Origin: Oscillospiraceae bacterium
GTDB lineage: Bacteria > Bacillota > Clostridia > Oscillospirales > Oscillospiraceae
Length of the DNA stretch: 64,000 bases
NCBI GenBank assembly: GCA_902790375.1
Contig: CADARY010000006.1
Coordinates: forward strand, 62,001 to 126,000
Reading direction: 5' to 3'
Shown: positions 1 to 7,642 of the stretch, one piece after another
How positions within the stretch are numbered: the stretch's first letter is position 1
How the letters are laid out: every line of letters begins with the position of its first letter
Translations under genes and position numbers: made by a program
The notes under the pieces: generated by a model
Database searches by the model: none
Seen by the model: the letters and a program-made list of their open reading frames with translations, nothing else
What the model was told of the DNA's origin: nothing

Positions 1-812
1 GGGGTTTCAAGACCCTGAGCCGTGTTTTCAAAAAACGCCTCGTCCAGCCTGACGCGATCCTTCTGCAGCAGCAGGACCACGGTGCTCCCGCCGTAGAGGA
101 AGCGGCCCTTCTCCTCGCCGCGGCGAAAGGAGACGCCCGCGCCCTTGTAGTTTTCGATGCGCCCGACCAGCATGGCGCCCACCTCGACCTGGCAGAGCGG
201 GCCGAAATGCGCCGTCTCCACCAGGGTGTATTCCCGGCAGTTGCGGGTGAAGACCGGCAGCGCCGCGAGGGCGATGGGCCGCACGGTATGCAGCTCGCCG
301 GGGATAAAGCGCCTTGAGACGATCCTCCCCTCGTCGATATAGCAATAGCGGTGGTAATGCTGCACACACAGGCGAAAAACCAGGCAGATCCCGTCCCGGA
401 AGCGCTCCGCCGCCGGATCGCCGTCGAGGAGGCCGGACACGGTATACCGGCTCTGCTTGACCGGCAGCACCAGATCGTCCGTGATCCGGTACGCGCTCAG
501 ATACCCGTCGCAGGGGGCCGGGAAAAGCCCGCCCTCGTCCGGCATGGGTCGCAGCTCCTTGCGGATGGGGCGGCAGAAAAAAGCGTTGAAGCTGGGGTAG
601 GGGAGCGGGAGATAGTCCGCCATGCGTATCTTGTTTTTGCGGATAAAGGGAGCGATCAGGGGTCTGGAAAGCGGCGAGTCCATAAAGCGCCCCGCCGCCT
701 GCGACACAGGCCGGGAGACCAGCAGCTTCAGCAGCGCGCGCCCTGCCGTGTGCCCGTAGAGAAAGCGCAGCGCCGCGCCCTCCTGCGCGGGACGGATCCC
801 CGGGCGGCCCAT
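1..812 (-). CDS. psd: Phosphatidylserine decarboxylase (3' end beyond window)
   Basis: This enzyme decarboxylates phosphatidylserine to phosphatidylethanolamine at the membrane. About 270 residues are visible from the ATG at 812, and the frame is still open at the window edge. Near residues 152-155 there is a HYHR motif like the conserved YHR of the family. Residues 241-244 read GGST, the site where the proenzyme normally cleaves itself between Gly and Ser to make the pyruvoyl group. The ATG overlaps the stop of pssA by one base (TGATG), so the two are probably translationally coupled and consecutive in the pathway. The last residues after the GGST region lie outside the window, so completeness cannot be judged. 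Confidence 0.93.
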   Translation of the reverse strand, partial: MGRPGIRPAQEGAALRFLYGHTAGRALLKLLVSRPVSQAAGRFMDSPLSRPLIAPFIRKNKIRMADYLPLPYPSFNAFFCRPIRKELRPMPDEGGLFPAPCDGYLSAYRITDDLVLPVKQSRYTVSGLLDGDPAAERFRDGICLVFRLCVQHYHRYCYIDEGRIVSRRFIPGELHTVRPIALAALPVFTRNCREYTLVETAHFGPLCQVEVGAMLVGRIENYKGAGVSFRRGEEKGRFLYGGSTVVLLLQKDRVRLDEAFFENTAQGLET

Positions 813-1504
813 CACAGAATCACCTTGCGCAGCAGGAGCAGCACAAACTCCACCGCGCCGATGCCGACCATGATGAGGATGCCGCGCATCCCGGGCTTCG
901 GCACCCGAACGGGGCTGATAAAGAGCACCGCCGTGATGAGACTCACCAGCAGGTAGACCAGCGTGATATCCGTCTTCGACATGTACTGCACGAGCAGCAC
1001 GAAGGGGAAGATCAGCGCCGCCGAGGTCACGGGCAGACCGAGATATTCCTTCCTTGCCGTGTCCTCCTTCTCCTGCCGCTCCTCCTCGGTGACATTGTAG
1101 TAGGCCAGGCGGATCATGGCCGCCAGCACATACAGCACAAGGCAGGCGTGCAGGAGGAGCTTGCCCGAGGCGATCTCCCAGCGGACAGGCAGCCCCTCCA
1201 TCAGACCGGTCAGATAGGGGGACACCCGGATCAGCGCTGCGCCGATGCAGGCCGGGAGCACCCCGAAGGCCACGAGATCGGAAAGGGAGTCGATCTGGAT
1301 GCCGAAGTCCTTTTCCATTTTTGTCCGGCCCTTTTTCGTCCGGGCCACCTTGCCGTCAAAGGCGTCGCACAGGCCGCAGAACAGCAGGAACAGGCAGCCG
1401 TAATAGGGATGCCCGCCGCCGGACAGAGCCACCACGATCCCCGACGTGGCGGACAGCAGCGAAAAATAAGTCAGAATAACAGTATAATCATAGAATCCGA
1501 TCAT
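812..1504 (-). CDS. pssA: CDP-diacylglycerol--serine O-phosphatidyltransferase
   Basis: The 230-residue membrane protein makes phosphatidylserine from CDP-diacylglycerol and serine, the substrate for the following psd. It carries the CDP-alcohol phosphatidyltransferase signature: Asp47 and Asp50-Gly51, Ala54-Arg55, Gly68, Asp72 and Asp76. The spacing between AR and G is four residues longer than the textbook pattern, an insertion rich in Lys. Several hydrophobic segments follow. I chose the ATG at 1504 because a GAGGAAGGA ribosome binding site precedes it; the longer reading upstream is the end of the neighbouring gene. It sits 16 bp after the zinc-ribbon gene and is probably cotranscribed with it. 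Confidence 0.93.
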   Translation of the reverse strand: MIGFYDYTVILTYFSLLSATSGIVVALSGGGHPYYGCLFLLFCGLCDAFDGKVARTKKGRTKMEKDFGIQIDSLSDLVAFGVLPACIGAALIRVSPYLTGLMEGLPVRWEIASGKLLLHACLVLYVLAAMIRLAYYNVTEEERQEKEDTARKEYLGLPVTSAALIFPFVLLVQYMSKTDITLVYLLVSLITAVLFISPVRVPKPGMRGILIMVGIGAVEFVLLLLRKVIL

Positions 1505-1520
1505 GCGTACAGTTCCTTCC

Positions 1521-1745
1521 TCAGTCACCGATCCCGCTGCGCATGATCTTGCCGATGTTCCAGAGATGCGCCGCGCTGCGGGCGGCTTCCTCGCGGGCCT
1601 CCGGCGTCTTGAAGGCGATCTGGGCGGTCTGGGCGCCGCAGTCCAGGCACATCGCATACCAGCACCAGCCCTGTTCCTCCTCCAGAAGTCCCGCGCCGCC
1701 GCAGTAGGGGCAGTCGTGCAGGATCAGCTCTTCATGCAAACTCAT
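1521..1745 (-). CDS. Lar-family-like zinc-ribbon protein
   Basis: A 74-residue protein with two CxxC pairs (CPYCGG near residue 12 and CLDCGA near residue 34) followed by a helical segment ending in HLWN. This is the layout of the Lar restriction-alleviation-like zinc-ribbon family, whose members are mostly of unknown role; a true anti-restriction function is not supported by anything here. The ATG at 1745 is preceded by GGAGGA at good spacing; an in-frame TTG upstream at 1760 is less likely. It is the first gene of a probable unit with pssA and psd. Confidence 0.7.
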   Translation of the reverse strand: MSLHEELILHDCPYCGGAGLLEEEQGWCWYAMCLDCGAQTAQIAFKTPEAREEAARSAAHLWNIGKIMRSGIGD

Positions 1746-1797
1746 GTCTCTTCCTCCCAATTGTTGTCATCCCGAGATCATCAGGCGCCTCAGGATG

Positions 1798-1826
1798 ATC
1801 ATATCAGCCATATCCTTTATCAAGAA
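1798..1826 (-). promoter_or_regulatory. Possible promoter for the zinc-ribbon/pssA/psd unit
   Basis: On the minus strand TTCTTG (1826-1821) and TATGAT (1803-1798) are separated by 17 bp, about 50 bp upstream of the zinc-ribbon ATG. The -35 is weak. Confidence 0.35.
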
Positions 1827-1877
1827 CATTTTTCATTCTATTCTACTGAATTGTGCGCCGAAAAGCAAGAGCTTTTC

Positions 1878-1919
1878 CAAAAAAAGAAAAAGTCGCCGTT
1901 CCGAATGGAGCAGCGACTT
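1878..1919 (-). terminator. Rho-independent terminator after the small membrane protein
   Basis: A stem of AGTCGC-x-GTTCC with its complement around a GAAT loop is followed on the minus strand by a T-rich run (rc of 1878-1890). It lies just downstream of the stop at 1926. Confidence 0.75.
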
Positions 1920-1925
1920 GCTTTT

Positions 1926-2144
1926 TTACTTGATTGCGCCCTGAATATTCTGCGCGACCTCCGGAACCCATTCGTGGATAAAGAGATTCGCGTCAACATC
2001 ATAATGCTCTGCGACGTGGGACTGCATGGCCGCGGAGATGCGGTCAAAATCGGCGCCGGTCAGCACGCCGACACCGGCGCTCACAGCCCCGAAGGCAATG
2101 GCAATGACGACGATGACAAGGATGACCCTCCATGCTTTTTTCAT
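1926..2144 (-). CDS. Small membrane-anchored protein, unknown
   Basis: The 72-residue product has a basic N-terminus, one hydrophobic segment at about residues 5-29 and a short polar C-terminal part. No family is recognised. The ATG overlaps the stop of the larger HAAS-type membrane gene upstream (ATGA), with AGGGAGG as ribosome binding site, so the two are coupled and may act together. A terminator follows directly, making this the last gene of a two-gene operon. Confidence 0.7.
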   Translation of the reverse strand: MKKAWRVILVIVVIAIAFGAVSAGVGVLTGADFDRISAAMQSHVAEHYDVDANLFIHEWVPEVAQNIQGAIK

Positions 2145-3343
2145 TCCTTGACCTCCCTATAGCAGAGCTTGCGGGCAAGGGCGCAGATGCCCCGCACCAT
2201 GTCGGGGAGCACCCCGATCAGCAGCCACACGAAAATCCAGAAGAACAGCAGGCTGAATGCGGCCGCAGCCAGAGACAGGCCGAAGACCAGCAGAATGTCG
2301 GCAAAGACAGAGAAGGCCGTAAATGCCGCGCGAAAGCCGATGATGGCCCCGCCCAGCAGCCCTGCTCCCATGGACAGAAACGCACAGGCGACCGTCACGA
2401 TCACCCCGGCGCACAGAAGACCCAGCGGGATAGCAAGCAGGATAAAGAGGATCAGCAGCGGCACATTGGGCTCCTTCGGCGGCTCCTCCGGCTCGCTGAG
2501 GTCCGGCAGATCGGCCACCGACACGCGCTTTGCACGCGGCGCGGCGGATTTTCCCGCCTGTGAAGCGGGCTGCTGCTGGGGCTGCACGGCGACAGGCGGC
2601 TCCTGCACGACAGAGGCCTGCCGTTCAACTGCCGCGGGGGCGTCGGCGGCATCCTGTTCGGGCGCAGGAGAATCAGCGGGCATGGGGTCCACGGCAGACA
2701 GCTCGAGCCTGTCCGACCCGGGTACGCCTGCGGCGGCATTTTCGGCAGGGGCGGCGGGATCCGGCGTCAGAGTATCGTCGCTGATCTTGAAATCGGCGAG
2801 AAAGGCCTCTACCGCGTCGGCAAAATCATCCACGCTCTGCTCCTGCACCCTGGCATTCTCCACGGCCCTCACCGGCGCAGCGGGCGGCGGAGTGGGCACT
2901 GCGGCAGGCGCGTCCTTATCCTCGTCCGGGAAGGAATTGATCTCCTCCGGCAGCGGCGCGGGCGGCAGCTCTTCCGTCTCCCGGATGCCGAGATCGGCAA
3001 GGGGATCGTTTTGCGCGTTGATCTGTTCAAAAAGGGAGAGCTGATCGCTGTCGAGCCTGGGGGCGGCAGGGGCCAGCGAGCGCACCTGGGCGCGAAGCTG
3101 CTCGATTACCTGCAGGTAACCCGGCGTGCTCCCCTCCTCCAGGTAGCTGCGATCCTTGGCGTCATAAGCCCGGGCAAGATTGACGGCCTGGCGCGTCGGC
3201 GAGACAAGAAGCTGCAGCACAGCCGTCTCGTTGTCGCTCTCATCAAATAATTCATCATACAGTTCCAATACCCGGACCCTGTCCTCTTCATACATGAAGG
3301 TCAGCAGCCGTCCGAGCTCAGCGAGAAATTTCTGCTTGTTTAT
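2141..3343 (-). CDS. HAAS/DUF1700-like membrane protein with an apparent ATA start
   Basis: The N-terminus (NKQKFLAELGRLL through EEDRVRVLELYDELFDE) resembles the HAAS signalling domain of DUF1700-type proteins, small helical domains often controlled by PadR regulators. A long Pro/Ala-rich acidic linker (about residues 105-285) leads to four or so membrane segments at the C-terminus. The first in-frame ATG is at 3295, but that start cuts off the beginning of the HAAS domain. The reading frame continues to an ATA at 3343 that sits 7 nt after a perfect GGAGGTG, and a TGA lies just two codons further upstream. I therefore place the start at ATA 3343 (400 residues); the ATG at 3295 (384 residues) is the conservative alternative. 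Promoter and RBS are both strong. Confidence 0.75.
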   Translation of the reverse strand: MNKQKFLAELGRLLTFMYEEDRVRVLELYDELFDESDNETAVLQLLVSPTRQAVNLARAYDAKDRSYLEEGSTPGYLQVIEQLRAQVRSLAPAAPRLDSDQLSLFEQINAQNDPLADLGIRETEELPPAPLPEEINSFPDEDKDAPAAVPTPPPAAPVRAVENARVQEQSVDDFADAVEAFLADFKISDDTLTPDPAAPAENAAAGVPGSDRLELSAVDPMPADSPAPEQDAADAPAAVERQASVVQEPPVAVQPQQQPASQAGKSAAPRAKRVSVADLPDLSEPEEPPKEPNVPLLILFILLAIPLGLLCAGVIVTVACAFLSMGAGLLGGAIIGFRAAFTAFSVFADILLVFGLSLAAAAFSLLFFWIFVWLLIGVLPDMVRGICALARKLCYREVKE

Positions 3344-3382
3344 GGGGTTTCACCTCCATCGCTTTTTACGGCACTCTCCGGA

Positions 3383-3411
3383 ATTATACCTGTTCTGCGG
3401 CGTTTGGTCAA
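3383..3411 (-). promoter_or_regulatory. Sigma-A promoter for the HAAS membrane gene
   Basis: On the minus strand TTGACC (3411-3406) and a perfect TATAAT (3388-3383) are separated by 17 bp. It reads leftwards into the HAAS gene and is back to back with the proS promoter. Confidence 0.8.
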
Positions 3412-3464
3412 GGATAAAAATGCATATTCCGGTACAAATGCACGAAAGGGCAGCCGAAAAGTGG

Positions 3465-3493
3465 TTGACAAGGCCGCGGCGCGGCTTTACAAT
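3465..3493 (+). promoter_or_regulatory. Sigma-A promoter for proS
   Basis: TTGACA at 3465-3470 and TACAAT at 3488-3493 with a 17-bp spacer give a near-consensus promoter, leaving a leader of about 60 nt before the proS ATG. No T-box element fits in that short leader. Confidence 0.85.
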
Positions 3494-3559
3494 AAGTACC
3501 TGCGGCCTCGGGCCGAGATTACGGCGGGGCAAGGGCCCTGGCGATTGAGAGGGAAAGTT

Positions 3560-4996
3560 ATGGCTAAAGAGAAGAGAGTTGAGCAGATCACCGACATGGA
3601 GGTGGACTTTGCCCAGTGGTATACCGACATCTGCCGCAAGGCGGAGCTGGTGGAGTATGCCTCAGTCAAGGGCTTTACCATCCTGCGGCCTTACGGCTAT
3701 GCGATCTGGGAGAATATGCAGCGGATCATGGACGCGGAGTTCAAGAAGACCGGACACGTGAATGTGGCAATGCCGGTCCTGATCCCGGAGAGCCTTCTGA
3801 AGAAGGAAGGGGAGCTGGTCAACGGCTTTGCGCCCGAGGTGGCCTGGGTCACCATGGGCGGCAGTGAGCAGCTTGAAGAGCGCCTTGCCTTCCGACCCAC
3901 TTCCGAGACCATGTTCTGCGACCACTGGTCCCGTGTGCTGCACTCTTACCGTGAGCTGCCCATGCTGTATAATCAGTGGTGCTCCGTCATCCGCTGGGAG
4001 AAGACCACCCGCCCCTTCCTGCGCTCGCGCGAGTTCTGGTGGCAGGAGGGACACACCATCCACGAGACGGCGGAAGAGGCCCAGGCGGAGACCGAGCAGC
4101 AGCTCAACTGCTACGCCGATTTCTTTGAGAAGGTCCTGGCCATCCCCGTGGTGCGCGGCCGCAAGACCGATAAGGAGAAGTTTGCCGGGGCGGAGGCCAC
4201 CTATACCGTCGAGTGCATGATGAAGGACCGCAAGGCCCTGCAGGGCGCGACCTCCCACTACTTCGGAGACAAGTTCTCCCGCGCCTACAATGTGACCTTC
4301 ACCGGCCGCGACAACAAGCTGCAGTACCCCTTCCAGACCTCCTGGGGCTCTACGACCCGCATGATCGGCGCGGTCATCATGGCCCACGGCGATAACAACG
4401 GCCTGGTTCTGCCCCCGCATGTGGCGCCCATCCAGGCGGTGGTCGTGCCTGTGGCGCAGCACAAGCCCGGCGTGCTGGAGAAGGCAAACGAGCTCTATGA
4501 GACGCTGAAGGCGGCCGGCGTGCGCGTCACGCTGGACGACAGCGACAACAGCCTCGGCTGGAAGTGCGCCCAGTATGAGATGAAGGGCGTGCCCCTGCGC
4601 GTGGAGATCGGGCCCAAGGATATGGAAAACGGAGTATGCATGGCGGTTCGCCGCGACAACGGCGAAAAGATCTCCATCGCCATCGACGAGCTGGCGGCCA
4701 GGGTGCCCGAGCTTCTGGAGCAGGTGCAGCAGGGTCTGTACGAAAAGGCGAAGAAGAACCTGGACGAGCATATCTATGCCGCCCACTCCATTGAAGAGGC
4801 GAAGCAGCTGCAGGAGAAAAACGGCGGCTTCATCAAGACCATGTGGTGCGGCGAAGAAGCGTGTGAGCTCAAGATGAAGGAGCAGGCGGGCATGTCTTCC
4901 CGCTGCATCCCCTTCCACCAGGAGAAGCTGGACGAGGTCTGCGCCTGCTGCGGCAAGCCCGCCAGGCATATGATCTTCTGGGGCGTGGCATATTGA
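3560..4996 (+). CDS. proS: Prolyl-tRNA synthetase, short (archaeal/eukaryote-like) type
   Basis: This class II synthetase charges tRNA-Pro with proline. The 478-residue length, the absence of the bacterial editing insertion and the C-terminal cysteine-rich zinc region (CGEEACE near residue 430 and CACCGK near 465) place it in the short ProRS type found in many Firmicutes. Class II motifs are visible: RPTSE around residue 113, the motif 2 region with RWEKTTRPFLR, and GSTTRMIG of motif 3. The ATG at 3560 follows GAGAGGG at good spacing; the longer in-frame upstream reading overlaps the promoter and is not used. A terminator lies immediately after the stop. Confidence 0.96.
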   Translation: MAKEKRVEQITDMEVDFAQWYTDICRKAELVEYASVKGFTILRPYGYAIWENMQRIMDAEFKKTGHVNVAMPVLIPESLLKKEGELVNGFAPEVAWVTMGGSEQLEERLAFRPTSETMFCDHWSRVLHSYRELPMLYNQWCSVIRWEKTTRPFLRSREFWWQEGHTIHETAEEAQAETEQQLNCYADFFEKVLAIPVVRGRKTDKEKFAGAEATYTVECMMKDRKALQGATSHYFGDKFSRAYNVTFTGRDNKLQYPFQTSWGSTTRMIGAVIMAHGDNNGLVLPPHVAPIQAVVVPVAQHKPGVLEKANELYETLKAAGVRVTLDDSDNSLGWKCAQYEMKGVPLRVEIGPKDMENGVCMAVRRDNGEKISIAIDELAARVPELLEQVQQGLYEKAKKNLDEHIYAAHSIEEAKQLQEKNGGFIKTMWCGEEACELKMKEQAGMSSRCIPFHQEKLDEVCACCGKPARHMIFWGVAY

Positions 4997-5006
4997 TAAA
5001 AAACTT

Positions 5007-5040
5007 CCGGGCGGATACGGCTGTATCCGCCCGGCGTTTT
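5007..5040 (+). terminator. proS terminator
   Basis: A 12-bp GC-rich perfect stem (5007-5018 with 5023-5034) around a 4-nt loop is followed by CGTTTT. Confidence 0.85.
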
Positions 5041-5095
5041 ATCCGGGGCGCGCCTGTGCCCGGCAGGGGATCAGCGCTTCACCGGGAGCGGCAGC

Positions 5096-5132
5096 ACAAA
5101 AAAGAAGAGCAGGCAGACGCTTGCTCTTCTTT
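5096..5132 (-). terminator. Terminator of the tRNA operon
   Basis: An 11-bp stem (5101-5111 with 5122-5132) is followed on the minus strand by a run of six T. It lies directly after the tRNA-Cys CCA end. Confidence 0.85.
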
Positions 5133-5136
5133 CTTT

Positions 5137-5210
5137 TGGAGGCGCCACCCGGACTTGAACCGGGGGTCAGGGATTTGCAGTCCCGTGCCTTACCACTTGG
5201 CTATGGCGCC
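5137..5210 (-). tRNA. tRNA-Cys (GCA)
   Basis: The cloverleaf folds with a GGCGCCA acceptor, anticodon GCA and TTCAAGT in the T arm. CCA is encoded. It is the last gene of the four-tRNA minus-strand operon. Confidence 0.93.
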
Positions 5211-5217
5211 ATATATG

Positions 5218-5247
5218 GGATTTGCGGACGGGAACGTCCGCAAATCC
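5218..5247 (-). other. Perfect 13-bp hairpin between tRNA-Gly and tRNA-Cys
   Basis: The two arms, starting GGATTTGCGGACG, are perfect inverted copies around a 4-nt loop. There is no T run on either strand, so it looks like a processing or stability hairpin rather than a terminator. Confidence 0.6.
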
Positions 5248-5253
5248 TTTGTG

Positions 5254-5329
5254 TGGAGCGGCTTACGAGGCTCGAACTCGCTACCTCCACCTTGGCAAGG
5301 TGGCGCTCTACCGGATGAGCTAAAGCCGC
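5254..5329 (-). tRNA. tRNA-Gly (GCC)
   Basis: GCGGCTT acceptor, anticodon GCC in the CACCTTGCCAAGGTG arm, GGTTCGA-type T arm (here AGTTCGA) and encoded CCA support a normal 76-nt tRNA. Confidence 0.93.
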
Positions 5330-5332
5330 ACA

Positions 5333-5408
<76 letters not shown>

Positions 5409-5428
5409 GAATCGTGTGAGAGGAAGCA

Positions 5429-5505
5429 TGGTGGGAACAACTGGACTCGAACCAGTGACCCCCTGCTTGTAAGGCAGGTGCTCTAACCAGCTGAGCTATG
5501 CTCCC
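5429..5505 (-). tRNA. tRNA-Val (TAC)
   Basis: GGGAGCA acceptor, anticodon TAC within CTGCCTTACAAGCAG, GGTTCGA T arm and encoded CCA. It is first in the operon. Confidence 0.93.
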
Positions 5506-5602
5506 GCGTCACAGCTCAGTCATAATACTAAATTATCCCGGATTTGTCAAGAGCTTTTTTCAATATTTTGAATGTCCCTGCGGCGCGGTCATTTTTACAC
5601 GG

Positions 5603-5632
5603 CAGGCGCCGGTCACATTCCGACCGGCGCCT
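5603..5632 (-). terminator. Strong hairpin after the DUF1269 gene, probable terminator
   Basis: A 12-bp perfect stem built on CAGGCGCCGGTC lies 40 bp past the DUF1269 stop. The T tract is poor on both strands, so termination is likely but not certain. Confidence 0.5.
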
Positions 5633-5671
5633 GTATTTGCGGATGCGCCTTCGTGCGCGGGGAAGACGAGC

Positions 5672-6214
5672 TTACTCTTCCTTTGCTTCCGGAAGCGCGG
5701 CAGTCTCTTCTTCCTTCAGGCGCGCCTGCTCCTCAGCCTGCTCGATCTCAGCGGCGATCTCGGCCGCGTCCATGCGGGTAATGGAGACCTGGAAATCCTT
5801 CAGCTTTGCGCCAAGCGCAGTCTCATCGGCTTCCTGCATCAGCAGCAGCAGTGCAGTTTCCCCGTCGGTAAGGCAGCCGCCGGCTCTCTCCAGCAGAGCG
5901 GATTTGCCTTCCATCTCCTTGACGTCCATGGAGTCGCCGATCAGCGAGCCGACGCTGCCGCCGAACAGAACGCCCAGGGGGCCGCCGAGGATGCCGACCA
6001 GGCTGCCGATCAGGCCGCCGGTCCAGCCGCGACCCTCCAGCGGGTTGCCGGCCACAAAGCCGTCCTCCAGCGAGAGGTGCCCGGCGTCCTTCTTCACAAC
6101 AGCCGCCTGGGAAATCGTGAAGCTCTCGTTGTCAAAATTCTGGCGCAGCATGCTCAGGATCTGGTAAGCTTCACTCGGCACTTTGCAGTTTACAATGATG
6201 ACGTTTTCTTTCAT
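5672..6214 (-). CDS. DUF1269-like protein with a glycine-rich membrane hairpin
   Basis: The 180-residue protein starts with a short alpha/beta segment, then has a Gly-rich hydrophobic stretch (about residues 63-95, repeated GG and LGGPLG) like the glycine-zipper part of DUF1269 proteins, and ends in a charged helical tail. The function of the family is unknown. The ATG at 6214 follows AAAGGA. It has its own candidate promoter and a hairpin downstream, so it is probably monocistronic. Assignment to the family is from the overall pattern and not from a catalytic motif. Confidence 0.72.
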   Translation of the reverse strand: MKENVIIVNCKVPSEAYQILSMLRQNFDNESFTISQAAVVKKDAGHLSLEDGFVAGNPLEGRGWTGGLIGSLVGILGGPLGVLFGGSVGSLIGDSMDVKEMEGKSALLERAGGCLTDGETALLLLMQEADETALGAKLKDFQVSITRMDAAEIAAEIEQAEEQARLKEEETAALPEAKEE

Positions 6215-6315
6215 GGTGCATAATTCCTTTCTGTTTCACCGGTATGGATGCGCTTGCGCTGATACCGGCTGTAATACGGATTTCGGCGGCGCTTCCTGGG
6301 AAGCATCACAGAATA

Positions 6316-6344
6316 ATAATACACGATTACCCGTTAATAGTCCA
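6316..6344 (-). promoter_or_regulatory. Candidate promoter for the DUF1269 gene
   Basis: Minus strand TGGACT (6344-6339) and TATTAT (6321-6316) with a 17-bp spacer, about 100 bp upstream of the ATG. The remainder of the 6215-6410 gap shows nothing else I can name. Confidence 0.5.
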
Positions 6345-6410
6345 GAACAATTTGTGAATAAGAACCGCCGCAGACGATCCGTGCCGCAGCGATCCTTTCC
6401 TTATCCGGCT

Positions 6411-7577
6411 TTATTCCGAAAACAGCGCCGTCAGCCGCTTTACTGCCTCCTGCAGAGATTCCCTGCTCGCCGCGAAGGAGAGACGGATGCATTTCTCGCC
6501 GCCCTCGCCGAAGGCGGTGCCGGGCACCACGAGGATCCCTGCCTTTTCAAGGATATAGTCGGCAAGCTGCTCGGAGCTCATGCCCCTGCAGTCGATGCGG
6601 AAAAAGGCGTAGAACGCCCCCTCCGCCCGCGGGCACTCGATGCAGGGGATGGCGTTGAGACCGTCGCAGATGAGGTTGCGCCGCTCCAGATAGCTCAGGC
6701 GCATGCGCTCGGCATCCGCCGCGCAGTCAAGGGCGGCGATGGAGGCGGTCTGGGTGAAGGAGGCGGTGCAGTTGACGGTGTTCTGCTGCAGCTTCAGCAT
6801 GACCTTCGTCAGCTCCGGGGAGGCCGCCGAATAGCCGATGCGCCAGCCAGTCATGGCGGCGCTCTTTGAGAGCCCGTTGAGGGTGATGACCCGGTCCCGG
6901 ATCTCCGGAATGGCGCCGAGGCTCAGGTGCTTGCGCCCGTCGTAAATGAGCTTCTCATAAATTTCATCCGCGATGAGGAGCAGATCATGGGCCAGCACGA
7001 AATCGGCAATGTCCCGCAGCTCCTGCTCCGTCAGCACATGGCCCGTGGGATTGCAGGGGTTGCAGACAATGAGCATCTTGGCGTGCTTTGTTACCTTCGC
7101 CTCCAGCATCTCGCGGGTGACGACAAAGCCGTTGTCGAAGGAGAGCGGCACCGGCACATAGTCCGCCCCCGCCATCAGAATACCGGAGCGGTAGGAGGGA
7201 TAGGCGGGCGTGAGCACCATGCAGGCATCCCCCTCCTGCAGAAAGCAGGTCATGGCGGCATAGAGGGCGAGCTTGGCTCCGGGGGTGACGAGGATGCCGT
7301 CCTCGCTTGCCTCGATGCCGTTTTCCTCCCGCAGCTTCTGTACGATGCGGCGGCGCAGGGCCATGGTCCCGGCGGCGCTGGTGTAGTGGGTGTCGTTGCG
7401 GCGGATAGCCTCGATGGCGGCGTCCTTCACCGCCTCGGGCGTGTCAAAATCCGGTTCCCCGGCGGCAAAGGAGAGAACGTCGATCCCCTCCTCCTTCATG
7501 CGGATGCCCCTGGCGTTGAGCGCCACGGTGGGGGAGCCGCCGGCAAGCTTCATTCTTCTGGCTTCAAAATCTCTCAT
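6411..7577 (-). CDS. Pyridoxal-phosphate aminotransferase, aspartate aminotransferase subfamily I-gamma-like
   Basis: The 388-residue enzyme belongs to fold-type I aminotransferases, which swap an amino group between an amino acid and a 2-oxo acid in the cytoplasm. Visible landmarks are NPCNPTG (about 173-179), DEIY (204-207), the PLP-binding lysine in SKSAAMTGWRIGY (Lys238) and a C-terminal IRLSFA with the substrate-binding Arg. Aspartate is the most likely substrate by subfamily, but other amino acids cannot be excluded. The ATG at 7577 matches the usual N-terminus; a longer frame upstream runs into the channel gene and is rejected. It lies 65 bp after the potassium channel gene and may share the cysteine synthase transcript. 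Confidence 0.88.
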   Translation of the reverse strand: MRDFEARRMKLAGGSPTVALNARGIRMKEEGIDVLSFAAGEPDFDTPEAVKDAAIEAIRRNDTHYTSAAGTMALRRRIVQKLREENGIEASEDGILVTPGAKLALYAAMTCFLQEGDACMVLTPAYPSYRSGILMAGADYVPVPLSFDNGFVVTREMLEAKVTKHAKMLIVCNPCNPTGHVLTEQELRDIADFVLAHDLLLIADEIYEKLIYDGRKHLSLGAIPEIRDRVITLNGLSKSAAMTGWRIGYSAASPELTKVMLKLQQNTVNCTASFTQTASIAALDCAADAERMRLSYLERRNLICDGLNAIPCIECPRAEGAFYAFFRIDCRGMSSEQLADYILEKAGILVVPGTAFGEGGEKCIRLSFAASRESLQEAVKRLTALFSE

Positions 7578-7642
7578 GTGTTGGATCACTCCCGTTTTCT
7601 GTTTTCCGGCGGCGCCGGCATTTGTGCGGCGGGGACACAGGC

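Noticed and set aside
3494-3559. T-box riboswitch before proS
   Set aside because: The leader is only about 60 nt and has no TGGNACCGCG-like antiterminator sequence.
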